Notes under the pieces: model-generated
What the model was told of the DNA's origin: nothing
What the model saw: the letters and a program-made list of their open reading frames with translations, nothing else
Databases searched by the model: none
Position numbers and translations under genes: made by a program
Part shown: piece by piece, positions 33,452-42,761 of the stretch
Layout: each line of letters opens with the position of its first letter
Numbering within the stretch: position 1 is the stretch's first letter
Source: Fictibacillus nanhaiensis
Lineage (GTDB): Bacteria > Bacillota > Bacilli > Bacillales > Fictibacillaceae
Assembly: GCA_016401345.1 (NCBI GenBank)
Contig: JAEACG010000001.1
Location: forward strand, 558,001-622,000
Direction: 5' to 3'
Length of the DNA stretch: 64,000 nucleotides

Positions 33452-34123
33452 TTGAATATTCAGTCATATAAGGCACTTATGGAAATTCAAGCACTTCAGC
33501 AGTTGAATGTAAATGCTTCGTCTTCTTCTTTCTCTAGTTTGCAAAATACATCAGCAAGTCCTTTTGCAGCATTGTTGCAAGAAGCCTATTCACATGTTGG
33601 AGGCACAAGTGATCTGGAAACTAATGTTAAGCCCAACTTTGGACAAACGCTTCAACCTTTCACTGCGTATACAAGTACACCTTACTCATTACCAGTACCA
33701 CCAGCATTACCGACTTCAAGTGAAAAGTTAAGCATACCTTCTAAAAACCTAGATGAGCTGATTGAAAACACAGCTAAGAAATTTGAAGTGGATCCTAACC
33801 TTATTCGTTCAGTCATTAAACACGAATCTAATTTTAAAACAACTGCAGAAAGCCATGCAGGTGCTCAAGGGCTGATGCAACTGATGCCTGCAACGGCAAG
33901 GTCGTTAGGAGTTACTAACCCATTCGACCCTATACAAAACGTGGAAGCCGGAACAAAGTATTTAAAGATGATGCTTGATAAATATGATGGCAATCAGAAA
34001 CTTGCACTTGCCGCTTATAATGCTGGTCCTGGAAACGTAGCAAAATATAAAGGTATTCCCCCTTTTAAAGAAACGATTTCTTACGTTAATAAAATTATGA
34101 ATACGTATCAATCACTCGTATAA
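33452..34123 (+). CDS. yjbJ: Lytic transglycosylase-like SLT domain protein (YjbJ/CwlQ)
   Basis: A protein of 223 residues. About 95 low-complexity residues precede an SLT domain with the catalytic Glu in [19 protein letters not shown], and [21 protein letters not shown]. subtilis CwlQ (YjbJ) has both transglycosylase and muramidase-type activity. No N-terminal signal peptide is obvious from the TTG at 33452 (TTAGGAGG upstream); the longer reading frame starts inside yjbK and has no RBS. Confidence 0.88.
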   Translation: MNIQSYKALMEIQALQQLNVNASSSSFSSLQNTSASPFAALLQEAYSHVGGTSDLETNVKPNFGQTLQPFTAYTSTPYSLPVPPALPTSSEKLSIPSKNLDELIENTAKKFEVDPNLIRSVIKHESNFKTTAESHAGAQGLMQLMPATARSLGVTNPFDPIQNVEAGTKYLKMMLDKYDGNQKLALAAYNAGPGNVAKYKGIPPFKETISYVNKIMNTYQSLV

Positions 34124-34141
34124 CCCTCAAATTCTGAGGGT
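34123..34141 (+). terminator. Terminator of yjbJ
   Basis: ACCCTCA / TGAGGGT stem followed by a run of T. Confidence 0.85.
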
Positions 34142-34289
34142 TTTTTTATTGGGTTCGATACTCCATTTTATAGCGGCATTACGGAGATTTACAAACTTAC
34201 GAACATCCTTCTCTATTCATATTGTTTGCTTACTATTCATGAACCTTGCTACAATAAAATTACAAATTGACGCAAGGAGCTTTTGGACC

Positions 34290-34703
34290 ATGTTTGACGA
34301 ATCAAAAACACCATATGATCTGTTAGGAGAAAAGGAAGGTATTGAAAAACTTGTTACTACTTTTTACAATCTAGTCAGTCAAGATTCATTGCTTTCTCCA
34401 CTTTTTCCTGACGACTTAACAGAGACTGCCTATAAACAAACTCAATTTTTAAGCCAGTTTTTTGGCGGGCCGCCACTATATACTGAGGAACATGGACATC
34501 CTATGCTTAGAGCGCGTCACATGCCTTTTCCCATAACAAATGTGCACGCAAAAGCATGGATAACCTGTATGGAAAAAGCGATGACGATTCAAAAAATAGA
34601 ACCTGAATTGCAAAACATACTGTTAAGCCGATTAAAAATGACTGCTTTTCATATGGTTAATACGGAGGATTCAGAAAGGGGCGAGAATGCTGACACTGTA
34701 TAA
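34290..34703 (+). CDS. yjbI: Truncated (2/2) hemoglobin (YjbI)
   Basis: A protein of 137 residues of the group II truncated globins: TPYDLLGEKEGIEKLVTTFY, FFGGPPLYTEEHGHPMLRARHMPFPI (proximal His in LRARHMPF), and ITNVHAKAWITCM. These bind O2 at haem and, in B. subtilis, cluster with spxH. ATG at 34290 with CAAGGAGC; the longer reading frame has no RBS. It overlaps spxH by 17 bases. Confidence 0.93.
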   Translation: MFDESKTPYDLLGEKEGIEKLVTTFYNLVSQDSLLSPLFPDDLTETAYKQTQFLSQFFGGPPLYTEEHGHPMLRARHMPFPITNVHAKAWITCMEKAMTIQKIEPELQNILLSRLKMTAFHMVNTEDSERGENADTV

Positions 34704-35589
34704 TTCCAATTCCTTTTATGACGAACAAGAGAACAACAAAAACCATGCCTGTCAAAAGCCATTGGAAATCTATTCTGTCATCGATCCGCTATGCCCAGAA
34801 TGCTGGTCATTAGAGCCTGTTATTAAAAAATTACAAGTCCAATACGGCCACTATTTCACATTACGCCATTTTGTTAGTGGCAGCCTGGAATCACTCAATA
34901 CGTACGTTCCTCGAAAAAAGGGGATTAATACCGCTGAACAAATTGCTGAGAAGTGGGAAAAAACAGCTTCCCTTTCTGGTATGAGCTGTGATGGAGATGT
35001 ATGGTTGGAAAACCCCATTTCTGCCCCTCATAAAGCAACGCTAGCTATCAAAGCTGCTGAGTTACAAGGAAAGCAGCAAGGAATGAAGTTCTTAAGAAAG
35101 CTCAGAGAAAACTTATTCTTAAACAAACAAAACATTGGAAACGATGACGTATTATTAGATATAGCTCGCTCTGTTAACTTAGACGAAGATGAATTTTTAA
35201 GTGATCTTTCATCTGAAGCTACGATTAAAGCTCTTCGCTGTGATTTAAAATTTTCACAAGAAATGGATGTTACTCAAATCCCAACACTCATTGTTTTTAA
35301 TGACAAAACAGATGATGATGGAATTAAAATATCTGGCTGTTATTCCTATGATGTTTATGTGCAGATCCTTAAAGAAATGACTGAGGTTCCATTGGAGCCT
35401 TCACCGCTTCCTGAATTAGAAGACTTTCTTTCTTCTTACTCATTTGTAGCTACAAAAGAGGTTTCAGTTGTATATCAGATTAGTTGTGAAGAAGCAGAAA
35501 AGAGATTAAAACGTCTCGTACTGCAGCAAAAAGTTGAACGAGTCCCTGTAAAGTACGGAACATTTTGGAGATACCTCCCCAACCGCTGA
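34687..35589 (+). CDS. spxH: SpxH, adaptor for ClpXP degradation of Spx (YjbH)
   Basis: A DsbA-fold protein of 300 residues with C36-P-E-C39 in an IDPLCPECW motif. The C-terminal half has the QIPTLIVFND motif of thioredoxin-like folds. SpxH binds Spx and hands it to ClpXP; its activity responds to oxidation. spxA itself lies at 41068, so adaptor and target are in the same neighbourhood. The start is ATG at 34687 inside the end of yjbI. Confidence 0.92.
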   Translation: MLTLYNSNSFYDEQENNKNHACQKPLEIYSVIDPLCPECWSLEPVIKKLQVQYGHYFTLRHFVSGSLESLNTYVPRKKGINTAEQIAEKWEKTASLSGMSCDGDVWLENPISAPHKATLAIKAAELQGKQQGMKFLRKLRENLFLNKQNIGNDDVLLDIARSVNLDEDEFLSDLSSEATIKALRCDLKFSQEMDVTQIPTLIVFNDKTDDDGIKISGCYSYDVYVQILKEMTEVPLEPSPLPELEDFLSSYSFVATKEVSVVYQISCEEAEKRLKRLVLQQKVERVPVKYGTFWRYLPNR

Positions 35590-35604
35590 TCATGTTCAGC
35601 GGTT
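35581..35604 (+). terminator. Terminator of spxH
   Basis: AACCGCTGA / TCAGCGGTT plus seven T; the first arm overlaps the stop codon. Confidence 0.85.
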
Positions 35605-35843
35605 TTTTTATTTGAGTTACTCTTGCTTGTCGAGACTGAACGAGCCACTTCCTCATTTCAAACTGATCGCTCGATCCATATAGGAGTCGGCAACCTTGCG
35701 CTTTAATCAACTTGCATAGGAAGAGAATTGAAAAATACCTAGAGGAAAGCAACAGTTTGTGGAGAAGAGCCTTTAATATCCGGACACGCTTTGCATATAC
35801 TTCCCCTACATGAATAAACATGTACAAAGGGAGGGAGAATTTT

Positions 35844-36020
35844 ATGTATTTGATTATGATTTTGGTGAGTTTACTTTCACTTGCAGGGAGTTTTTATTTC
35901 TTTGTGCTCTCTCTGTTAAACATGGCACCAAAAATTTTAGCGATTCCGGGACTCTTTATCGCCGTACTTTTAACAACACTGTGTTATAACTACCGATCAA
36001 AACTAAGAAGAATAGGCTAG
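35844..36020 (+). CDS. yizD: Small membrane protein YizD-like (58 aa)
   Basis: ATG at 35844 after GGGAGGGAG. Two hydrophobic segments (YLIMILVSLLSLAGSFYFFVLSLL and KILAIPGLFIAVLLTTLC) and a basic tail. In B. subtilis a small membrane protein gene, yizD, lies at this place between yjbH and pepF. Function unknown. About 240 bases ahead of it hold no gene that I can see. Confidence 0.7.
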   Translation: MYLIMILVSLLSLAGSFYFFVLSLLNMAPKILAIPGLFIAVLLTTLCYNYRSKLRRIG

Positions 36021-36032
36021 AACAAACATAAC

Positions 36033-36064
36033 AAAATCCTGCCCAGAGTTCTGGACAGGATTTT
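36033..36064. terminator. Bidirectional terminator
   Basis: AAAATCCTG / CAGGATTTT with an inner CCAGA / TCTGG stem, between yizD and pepF. Confidence 0.85.
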
Positions 36065-36070
36065 TTGTGT

Positions 36071-37888
36071 TTACTTCTCAAAAAGCAGTTCTTCCATCTC
36101 ATCAAGAATGGATTCAAAAACTTTAAGAGCATTTTCAATTGGTTCTGGTGTAGTCATATCCACACCAGCTTTTTTCAATACTTCGATCGGATAATCAGAG
36201 CTTCCTGCTTTTAAGAAATCTAGGTAACGATCAACAGCTGGTTTTCCTTCATCTAGTATCTGTTTAGACAAGGAAGCTGCCGCGCTAAATCCAGTTGCGT
36301 ATTGATAAACATAGAAATTGTAATAGAAATGAGGAATTCTAGCCCACTCTAGACCAATCTCTTTATCAATCACTAGATCATCACCGAAATATTTAACATT
36401 TAGATCGTAATAGATTTTCGTTAATAGTTCTGGCGTTAGCGGCTCACCATTCGCTGCACGAACATGAATCTCTTGTTCGAATTCTGCAAACATCGTCTGA
36501 CGGAAAACAGTACCTCTAAAGCCTTCTAAATGGTGGTTCAACAAGTACAACTTTTCTTTTTTATCAGATGTTTTCTCTAACATATAATGATTCAACAAAG
36601 CTTCATTACAAGTAGACGCAACCTCTGCAACAAAGATTGAGTAATCCGCATAAGGATAAGGTTGATTCTCACGTGTGTAGTAACTATGAACAGAATGTCC
36701 GATCTCATGCGTGAGTGTGAACAAGTTGTTTACGTTATCTTGCCAGTTCATTAGGATATAAGGCATTGTTCCATAAGCACCAGATGAATAGGCACCACTT
36801 CGTTTACCTGCGTTCTCATGTACATCGATCCAACGCTTCTCATAGCCCTCTTTTACGATCTCTTTATACTCATCACCCATCGGATCTAAACTGTCTAATA
36901 CAAGCTGCTGAGCCTCTTTAAAGCTCACTTCCATCTTTGCATCTTTTACAAGTGGCGTATAAAGATCATACATATGAAGTTCATCAAGTCCAAGCGCTTT
37001 TTTACGCAAACGAACATAACGATGCAATAATCCAAGGTTATCATTTACTGTCTTTACTAAATTATCATAAACTGCTTCAGGGATGTTATTGTTGTTCAAT
37101 GCTGCTTCACGAGCTGAACTAAACTTTCTAGTTTTTGCAAAGAAATTATCTCGCTTTACCGTTCCTGCAAGAGTGCTTGCAAATGTATTTTTGTAAGAAT
37201 CATATGTGCCATATACAGCTTTGAAAGCATCTTCTCTTACTCTACGATCTGAGCTTTCTAAAAAGCGGATATAACGTCCATGTGTTACTTCGATTTCTTC
37301 CCCGTTCTCGTCTTGAATGACCGGGAATTTAAGGTCAGCGTTATTCAGCATACCGAATGTATTGCTTGAAGTATTAGCTACTTCTCTAACATCTGCTAAG
37401 AGTGCTTCTTCTTCTTTCGAAAGTACGTGAGGACGCTGACGATTAATCTCATCTAACGCTTGTTTATATAACTTCAATGGTTCGTGACTTTGTAAGAATT
37501 GAACCAACGCGTCCTCAGATAGAGATAGAATTTCTGGTACTGCAAATGAGACTGTACTGCTTACTTGAGTTGCTAAGTTCGAAGCACGGTCATTCAAACC
37601 TTGGTACATGGAGTTCGTTGTATCTTGATCGTATCTCATATGAGCATATGTATAAAGTTTACCAAGCTTTTTCGTTACTTCGTCTTGTTTTTGAAGATAT
37701 GAAAAAAGGGTTTCCGCCGATTCTCCAAGTTTTCCTTGAAAAGATTTTAGTTCAGGCAACAGGTTTTTCGTTTCATTGAATTCTTTTTCCCATACATCAT
37801 CTGACGCATATATTGCTTCTAAATCCCACGTATCTGAAACAGGGACTTCATTACGTTTTGGCAATGATTTCGTTTTAGTTTGAGACAT
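36071..37888 (-). CDS. pepF: Oligoendopeptidase F (M3 metallopeptidase)
   Basis: A protein of 605 residues with the zinc site H-E-I-G-H (THEIGHSVHSYY), a downstream Glu in the EVASTCNEALL segment, and the N-terminal PepF domain. It cleaves oligopeptides in the cytosol. In B. subtilis the homologue YjbG lies in the same place and overproduction blocks sporulation initiation, by acting on peptides such as PhrA. The opp peptide-import genes lie 9 kb away. Confidence 0.94.
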   Translation of the reverse strand: MSQTKTKSLPKRNEVPVSDTWDLEAIYASDDVWEKEFNETKNLLPELKSFQGKLGESAETLFSYLQKQDEVTKKLGKLYTYAHMRYDQDTTNSMYQGLNDRASNLATQVSSTVSFAVPEILSLSEDALVQFLQSHEPLKLYKQALDEINRQRPHVLSKEEEALLADVREVANTSSNTFGMLNNADLKFPVIQDENGEEIEVTHGRYIRFLESSDRRVREDAFKAVYGTYDSYKNTFASTLAGTVKRDNFFAKTRKFSSAREAALNNNNIPEAVYDNLVKTVNDNLGLLHRYVRLRKKALGLDELHMYDLYTPLVKDAKMEVSFKEAQQLVLDSLDPMGDEYKEIVKEGYEKRWIDVHENAGKRSGAYSSGAYGTMPYILMNWQDNVNNLFTLTHEIGHSVHSYYTRENQPYPYADYSIFVAEVASTCNEALLNHYMLEKTSDKKEKLYLLNHHLEGFRGTVFRQTMFAEFEQEIHVRAANGEPLTPELLTKIYYDLNVKYFGDDLVIDKEIGLEWARIPHFYYNFYVYQYATGFSAAASLSKQILDEGKPAVDRYLDFLKAGSSDYPIEVLKKAGVDMTTPEPIENALKVFESILDEMEELLFEK

Positions 37889-37984
37889 ACATACACCTCC
37901 AAGTAAATTAAAGAGAATAGTAGGAATACTTTCTCCTTATGTATATCTACATATTACCAGAAAATGCTTAAGCAAAGTCAAAAA

Positions 37985-39157
37985 TTACGACTTTTCACTG
38001 AAAATTTCGTCTAGTTTAAACGCCTCATCCAAAGTTTTAGGATAATGAACACGCTGCAGCTTTCTAAATGTTCCTTCTGACACTTTTTCTATGAGCAGAT
38101 GGTCGACTAAAAAATCTAAGTAGCCATGGATGGCATCTTTCCAAGATTCATTAAGATAAGGAAAATCTCTATTTTGCAGAATTCGTTTATGCAGCAATCT
38201 TTGAAATTCCAAGTGTATAAAGTTTAAGGAGAATAGTGAAGGCGGCAACTGTTCAATCAAGAACAGCATATACGTTTGCCACAAGTAAGATGATGTTTCG
38301 ATGTGATAGTAATCTTTTGAAGGGATACCCGCAATAGAGGGAAACAAAGTTAAGGAACGGTGATTAAAATATAAAACTTTTTTAAAATACATAACACCAG
38401 GAGAATTATTCTTAAAAGCCGTCATTCTCCATGTCTTTTTTTGTTTATTCCATAAAGCGTTATAATTTAAGTTATCCTGTTTTAAATTCGTAAATGTTTT
38501 TGATAAACATTGTATATCCGTGAAATTTTTCGTTGAGAACGCATGTGCATGAGCAGCAGCTTTTGTTTGTGAAAGAGGAATTATATTTCTAAGCAGCAGA
38601 AATTGTTCTTTAAGGGGACAATAGTAATTGAGATATAAGTGGCCATTGTCATCCTTTTTTGCTGCGGATAGATCAGAGCTTTGAATATAGAATAAATTTG
38701 GTCCTTTTTGCTTTATACGTTTCATACCAAAAATCCAGTCGGATTCCATATTTAGAGACTCAAATCCTGCTATTCTTTTTCTCAGATCATTGCCTGTGAC
38801 TGTTGCACATTGAAACTCAATAGCATGCTGATATTTTTCGAGAAACAAATCTGGACGCTGATGAATATCCCGTAAATAATATTCAAGAATTGGTTCTTCA
38901 TCTACATTAATAAGCCATTTATATAATCCTTTTTTTCCTAGCAGATGATAATCGGTTTCTCCTTCATGATATCCGTTACATTCTCTAAAAGAATGATGAG
39001 CAAAATGCCATGTCTTTTTGGTTCCACATTTCGGTATGACTTTATTTTGACAGACTGGACAGCGTAAATTTCCAGACTTATTTTTTTGATACCATTCTTC
39101 CTTCGTCGTTTCTCCAACCATATCAACATACTGATCATTAAAAAGAGCGACTAACAA
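37985..39157 (-). CDS. coiA: Competence protein CoiA
   Basis: A protein of 390 residues. The N-terminus has a zinc-finger-like C-P-V-C...C...H-F-A-H. A nuclease-like core (RPDLFLEKYQHAIEFQCA, with the E-F-Q in place of E-x-K) follows, then a long C-terminal helical region. In B. subtilis and Streptococcus it promotes recombination of incoming DNA during transformation. TTG at 39157 after GAGGTGAG. comZ and mecA, both competence regulators, are also in the window. Confidence 0.9.
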   Translation of the reverse strand: MLVALFNDQYVDMVGETTKEEWYQKNKSGNLRCPVCQNKVIPKCGTKKTWHFAHHSFRECNGYHEGETDYHLLGKKGLYKWLINVDEEPILEYYLRDIHQRPDLFLEKYQHAIEFQCATVTGNDLRKRIAGFESLNMESDWIFGMKRIKQKGPNLFYIQSSDLSAAKKDDNGHLYLNYYCPLKEQFLLLRNIIPLSQTKAAAHAHAFSTKNFTDIQCLSKTFTNLKQDNLNYNALWNKQKKTWRMTAFKNNSPGVMYFKKVLYFNHRSLTLFPSIAGIPSKDYYHIETSSYLWQTYMLFLIEQLPPSLFSLNFIHLEFQRLLHKRILQNRDFPYLNESWKDAIHGYLDFLVDHLLIEKVSEGTFRKLQRVHYPKTLDEAFKLDEIFSEKS

Positions 39158-39280
39158 TCCGTCTCACCTCCACAATCATCATGATGAACGAAGATTGTAG
39201 AAACTTCACATCTTCATTTTCTCTAATCGGTTATGAATCTCTATCATTTTTGTTCAAAACTTCCTATTAAAAAAACAAAA

Positions 39281-39307
39281 ACCGATTTCAAAATAGCTGA
39301 AATCGGT
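39281..39307 (-). terminator. Terminator of mecA
   Basis: ACCGATTTCA / TGAAATCGGT followed on the minus strand by TTTTTGTTTTTTT. Confidence 0.88.
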
Positions 39308-39313
39308 GATCTC

Positions 39314-39982
39314 TTATAATTTAAAATATTGTTGTACGTGATCTAATGCCTCTTCTGCAACAATCGTCTTTCCATACTCTTGTATGCGGTAAACAGATAG
39401 ATCAGAGTCGTTACCGTATTCCAATAGTTGCGCTAATAAATCGTCTTGTTCGCGATCTGAAGTTTCTACATTAAATGTCACATACAAATAATATTTACCC
39501 TCGAAATGAAACAGCGAATTCTCAAAAGACGAAGAATCAATGGTATGACTTAAAGAGATAACATCTTCAAAATCTCCAAAAGAAATGAGGAAGGATAAAT
39601 AGTCTTCTTCTGTTTCTTCTAATTCATCAAAGTCTTCTTCCGCTTGAAACTGTTGATCCAATATTTGTTCAATATTTTGATCAACCGGTAAATCCAATTT
39701 ATCATCGCCTATAGGAAGCTCAATTTTTTTACCGTCTTTGGACATTTGAGCACGAGTTACAATAATTTCGAGACCTTTATCCAGAGCCTGAACTTGAATC
39801 CACAGTGGACCTTCTAATGGAAACTGCTCTTGCTGATGTGCTTCGTCCATCATTTCCCAAAAGAGTTCTTCTCCTCTTTCGCGATCAGACCATATTTCTT
39901 CACGATCGAAACCGCGATCTTCAATATCTCTGTACGTAATGAAAAATTTAATGGTGAACTCATTCACTCTTTCAATTTCCAT
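39314..39982 (-). CDS. mecA: Adaptor protein MecA
   Basis: A protein of 222 residues. The N-terminal ~80 residues (MEIERVNEFTIKFFITYRDIEDRGFDREEIW) bind targets such as ComK; the linker is acidic (EDFDELEETEED); the C-terminal domain (EDVISLSHTID to QQYFKL) binds ClpC. It delivers proteins to ClpCP. ATG at 39982 after AAGGGAG. Sits next to spxA/yjbE as in B. subtilis. Confidence 0.94.
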   Translation of the reverse strand: MEIERVNEFTIKFFITYRDIEDRGFDREEIWSDRERGEELFWEMMDEAHQQEQFPLEGPLWIQVQALDKGLEIIVTRAQMSKDGKKIELPIGDDKLDLPVDQNIEQILDQQFQAEEDFDELEETEEDYLSFLISFGDFEDVISLSHTIDSSSFENSLFHFEGKYYLYVTFNVETSDREQDDLLAQLLEYGNDSDLSVYRIQEYGKTIVAEEALDHVQQYFKL

Positions 39983-40203
39983 CCTGCTTCTCTCCCTTCT
40001 CTCCGGTTTGTTCGTGAAGGGATAAATACCCCTAGAAAAAAGCAAATCTTATTTCCAAATGTTCTCCGTCGAAAATTACATCAATCACAATTAAACCTCT
40101 TGTACCTTATTCTATGACAAAACGGAAAATATGGAAATAAAAAAGGCCTGTATAAACTGCCCTTTTTTGAACCTGTTCACGCGATGAATCTCAAGCTCTC
40201 AAC

Positions 40204-40233
40204 TTGACGGAGCAGGTCAAGCTGGACTATAAT
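40204..40233 (+). promoter_or_regulatory. Sigma-A promoter of yjbE
   Basis: TTGACG, 18 bases, TATAAT. Expected leader is about 65 bases. Confidence 0.75.
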
Positions 40234-40305
40234 TCAAAGGTCTTTAAGGTTAACATATTGTACCATAACACAAGTGAAATTTCATTATTTACGGGGGGTT
40301 TACGT

Positions 40306-40974
40306 TTGGAAACAGAATTTCTGATATCACTGTTGCAGATCATCGCAATTGATATCCTTCTCGGCGGAGACAACGCTATAGTAATTGCCCTTGCCAGTAG
40401 AAACTTACCAGAAGCTCAAAGAAATAAAGCTATTTTCTTAGGAACTGGACTTGCTATTGTTGTTCGTGTAGTACTAACCATTGTAGCTGTTTATTTATTA
40501 AATATTCCTTTCTTATATTTAGCAGGAGGAATTTTACTTCTAATTATTGCTTATAAGCTAATCCTAGAAGAAGATGATGAGCTTGATGTCAAAGCCGGCA
40601 ATAACTTATCTGACGCTGTAAAAACCATCGTTTTTGCTGATATTGCAATGGGTCTTGATAATGTACTAGCCGTTGCAGGTGCTGCACATGGGAATATCGT
40701 TTTGGTTGTAATCGGTCTGTTAGTATCTGTTCCTATTATTATATGGGGAAGTAAAATAATATTGCACTTTATGGAAAGATTCCCTGTTTTAATTTACATT
40801 GGTGCTGGAGTACTTGCCTTTACATCAGCAGGAATGATCGTAGAAGAGCGGATGATTCATTCTGTATTTGAAGGAAATGATATACTGAAATACGGCTTAT
40901 ACGTATTTTTAGTTGTTGGAGTAATTCTTGCAGGAATTCTGACGAATACGTTTAAAAAGAAACGTGCAAGTTAA
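40306..40974 (+). CDS. yjbE: TerC-family integral membrane protein (YjbE)
   Basis: A protein of 222 residues with seven hydrophobic segments. It has the TerC signature DILLGGDNAIVIALASRNLPE and a second acidic motif FADIAMGLDNVLAVAGAA; the acidic residues in the membrane probably bind metal. TerC proteins of Bacillus export Mn2+ or metallate exoenzymes. TTG at 40306 follows GGGGGG. I found no yybP-ykoY manganese riboswitch in the short leader. Confidence 0.88.
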   Translation: METEFLISLLQIIAIDILLGGDNAIVIALASRNLPEAQRNKAIFLGTGLAIVVRVVLTIVAVYLLNIPFLYLAGGILLLIIAYKLILEEDDELDVKAGNNLSDAVKTIVFADIAMGLDNVLAVAGAAHGNIVLVVIGLLVSVPIIIWGSKIILHFMERFPVLIYIGAGVLAFTSAGMIVEERMIHSVFEGNDILKYGLYVFLVVGVILAGILTNTFKKKRAS

Positions 40975-40980
40975 GTAAAT

Positions 40981-41012
40981 AGGAAGTCCTTGCTATAGCG
41001 CACGGACTTCCT
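40981..41012 (+). terminator. Terminator of yjbE
   Basis: AGGAAGTCC / GGACTTCCT plus T-run. Confidence 0.85.
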
Positions 41013-41032
41013 TTTTTGGAACAAAACAATAA

Positions 41033-41062
41033 AAAACTCCCACTATAAGATAGTGGAAGTTT
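41033..41062 (-). terminator. Terminator of spxA
   Basis: AAAACT...CCACTAT / ATAGTGG...AGTTTT with T-run on the minus strand. Confidence 0.82.
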
Positions 41063-41067
41063 TTCTA

Positions 41068-41466
41068 TTATTCATTAACAAGACGCTGTGCTTCCATAAG
41101 CTGAAATGTACGTACACGTCTTGGTAAGAAACGACGAATTTCGTCTTCGTTATATCCAACTTGCAAACGTTTTTCATCCAAGATAATAGGTCTGCGTAAT
41201 AATCCAGGATGATCTGCAATCAATTGGTATAAGTCTTGCAAAGGCATGGATTCGAGATTGATGTTAAGTTCCTGGAACGTTTTAGAACGAGTAGAAATAA
41301 TCTCGTCAGTACCGTCCTCTGTCATTCTCAAGATTTGTTTAACTTCTTCTATTGATAAAGGTTCTGAAAAGATATTTCTTTCTTGATAAGGAATGTCATT
41401 CTCTTTTAACCATGCTTTTGCTTTACGGCATGATGTACAGCTCGGCGAAGTAAATAGTGTGACCAT
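41068..41466 (-). CDS. spxA: Transcriptional regulator SpxA
   Basis: A protein of 132 residues of the ArsC/Spx fold with the redox switch C10-T-S-C13 and the RRPII segment used to contact the RNA polymerase alpha C-terminal domain. It activates thiol-stress genes under oxidation and is degraded by ClpXP with SpxH. ATG follows AAGGAGAG. The long upstream region has an ECF sigma promoter (41661-41686), as for B. subtilis spx. Confidence 0.96.
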   Translation of the reverse strand: MVTLFTSPSCTSCRKAKAWLKENDIPYQERNIFSEPLSIEEVKQILRMTEDGTDEIISTRSKTFQELNINLESMPLQDLYQLIADHPGLLRRPIILDEKRLQVGYNEDEIRRFLPRRVRTFQLMEAQRLVNE

Positions 41467-41660
41467 AGTGGAACTCTCCTTCCCCTCTCTCTGATTTAGG
41501 TACTTTAAAAAAGTTATTAAATCATCATTAATAGTATACTACACATTTTACATTTTCGGTAGAGGTTATACAGACTTTTGTACATTTTTACGAATTTGTC
41601 ATACAAATGTAATACATCTACAAATATTCTACACAACTTTTCCGTTTCAACATATATATA

Positions 41661-41686
41661 GACGTATTACCCAAGAATAAGTTTCA
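41661..41686 (-). promoter_or_regulatory. ECF sigma (sigma-M/W/X type) promoter of spxA
   Basis: Minus strand: TGAAAC, 16 bases, CGTC. This is the canonical ECF pattern, and B. subtilis spx is known to have a sigma-M promoter. Confidence 0.75.
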
Positions 41687-41803
41687 TAAAACATAAAAAA
41701 AGAATAAGTTTTATGAATTAATATTTCGAATGTTTACTTAAGATGAGTTTAATACTAATCTCAGTAGAAATAGAAAAAACTTAATCATTCATATAAAAAA
41801 ATG

Positions 41804-41844
41804 AGGGCTGTTAGAAGAAAGTTTACCTTCTTTCTAACAGCCCT
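41804..41844 (-). terminator. Terminator of the small lysine-rich gene
   Basis: AGGGCTGTTAGAA / TTCTAACAGCCCT, followed on the minus strand by CATTTTTTT. Confidence 0.85.
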
Positions 41845-41847
41845 ATC

Positions 41848-41982
41848 TTATGCGATCGTTTTTTTTACTTGTGATGCTGGGCCTTTTCTAGAAATGCTTG
41901 GTTTGAATCTCTTAAGATTTTTCTTAAGCATTTCTTTCCATAGTTCTCGTTTTGTTTTTTTCTTTTTGTCCTTTTGTTTCAT
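41848..41982 (-). CDS. Small Lys-rich protein (44 aa), unknown function
   Basis: ATG at 41982 after GGAGGATGAGG. 44 residues, about 17 of them Lys or Arg (KQKDKKKKTKRELWKEMLKK). No family recognised. It follows yjbC by 34 bases on the same strand and ends in its own strong terminator, so it is a real transcript end. It may bind RNA or nucleic acid by charge, but that is a guess. Confidence 0.65.
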   Translation of the reverse strand: MKQKDKKKKTKRELWKEMLKKNLKRFKPSISRKGPASQVKKTIA

Positions 41983-42016
41983 AACGCCTCATCCTCCTTC
42001 AAAAAGGAAAATATTA

Positions 42017-42631
42017 TTACTCGGAAGCAGGTTTTCCTGAAACATCTGATGACTCATCATCAACGATCTCAGGTTTAGGTACTGAATTCTCTGTATCTAA
42101 AGTTAGCACTTCACTTGCAGGCTGATAGGACTTACCGTACAATTCACTATCCTTGTACGTGTGTATTTCATTATACGTCTTTTTCATGTTTTCATAAATA
42201 GTTTCTTCAGATTCTTCTGTTGGTGTCCAATAAAGGATCTCCATCTCATTTACTTCATTCGTAGCAAGTGAACGTCTTCTATATCCAATGCTAGAGGCAT
42301 GTTCAAATCCTTCACGTGTGTAGAATCGCAATCTCTTTTCTGTATCCGTATCTTCATAATCGACTGGCTCAACTTCTAAAATGATTGGTTTTCCCTTTTC
42401 TTTTAACTTTTCAATAAGCTTATGACCGAGTCCTTGCCCTCTAGCATCTTTTGACACAAATAAATAATCAATAAATACAAAGTCAGCTAATTCAACATAC
42501 ATCAATACGTGATACTGACCTTCATCTTTGTGATAAATGTCACTCTTTTCGTCTAATAATAATTCCATATGCTCTTTAGATTTCATCTCTTCAATCGGAA
42601 AATATTGATTTAACTTCTCATACCAGTTCAT
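42017..42631 (-). CDS. yjbC: GNAT-family protein YjbC
   Basis: A protein of 204 residues. An acetyltransferase core (FIDYLFVSKDARGQGLGHKLIEKL with R-G-Q-G-L-G, and RLRFYTREGFEHAS) is followed by an acidic tail with repeated Ser/Glu. It corresponds to B. subtilis YjbC, a member of the yjbC-spx operon involved in thiol-stress resistance. ATG at 42631. Confidence 0.87.
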   Translation of the reverse strand: MNWYEKLNQYFPIEEMKSKEHMELLLDEKSDIYHKDEGQYHVLMYVELADFVFIDYLFVSKDARGQGLGHKLIEKLKEKGKPIILEVEPVDYEDTDTEKRLRFYTREGFEHASSIGYRRRSLATNEVNEMEILYWTPTEESEETIYENMKKTYNEIHTYKDSELYGKSYQPASEVLTLDTENSVPKPEIVDDESSDVSGKPASE

Positions 42632-42761
42632 TTTTTCCCCATCAGCTCCTTAAATTTTTGGTGATATTATATAGTTTTCCCTCTTTCTTCCTTTGTTATC
42701 ATGAGATACAATAAAGAAAGAAGTACGTGGTGAACTCGTTGCGAAAAGGAGGAGTCCTCAT

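Larger units (their letters stand above)
41467..41847 (-). other. Regulatory region upstream of spxA
   Basis: 381 bases without a gene, very AT-rich. It holds the ECF-type promoter at 41661-41686, a possible sigma-A promoter on the minus strand nearer the gene (TTGTAT-N18-TACAAA), and the terminator of the small gene at 41848. B. subtilis spx also has several promoters here. Confidence 0.6.

Noticed and set aside
35605-35843. Small RNA or short gene between spxH and yizD
   Set aside because: No promoter-terminator pair or RBS-led ORF could be found; the minus-strand frame across it has no RBS.
40204-40306. yybP-ykoY manganese riboswitch upstream of the TerC gene
   Set aside because: The promoter at 40204-40233 leaves only about 65 bases of leader and the conserved riboswitch sequences are missing.
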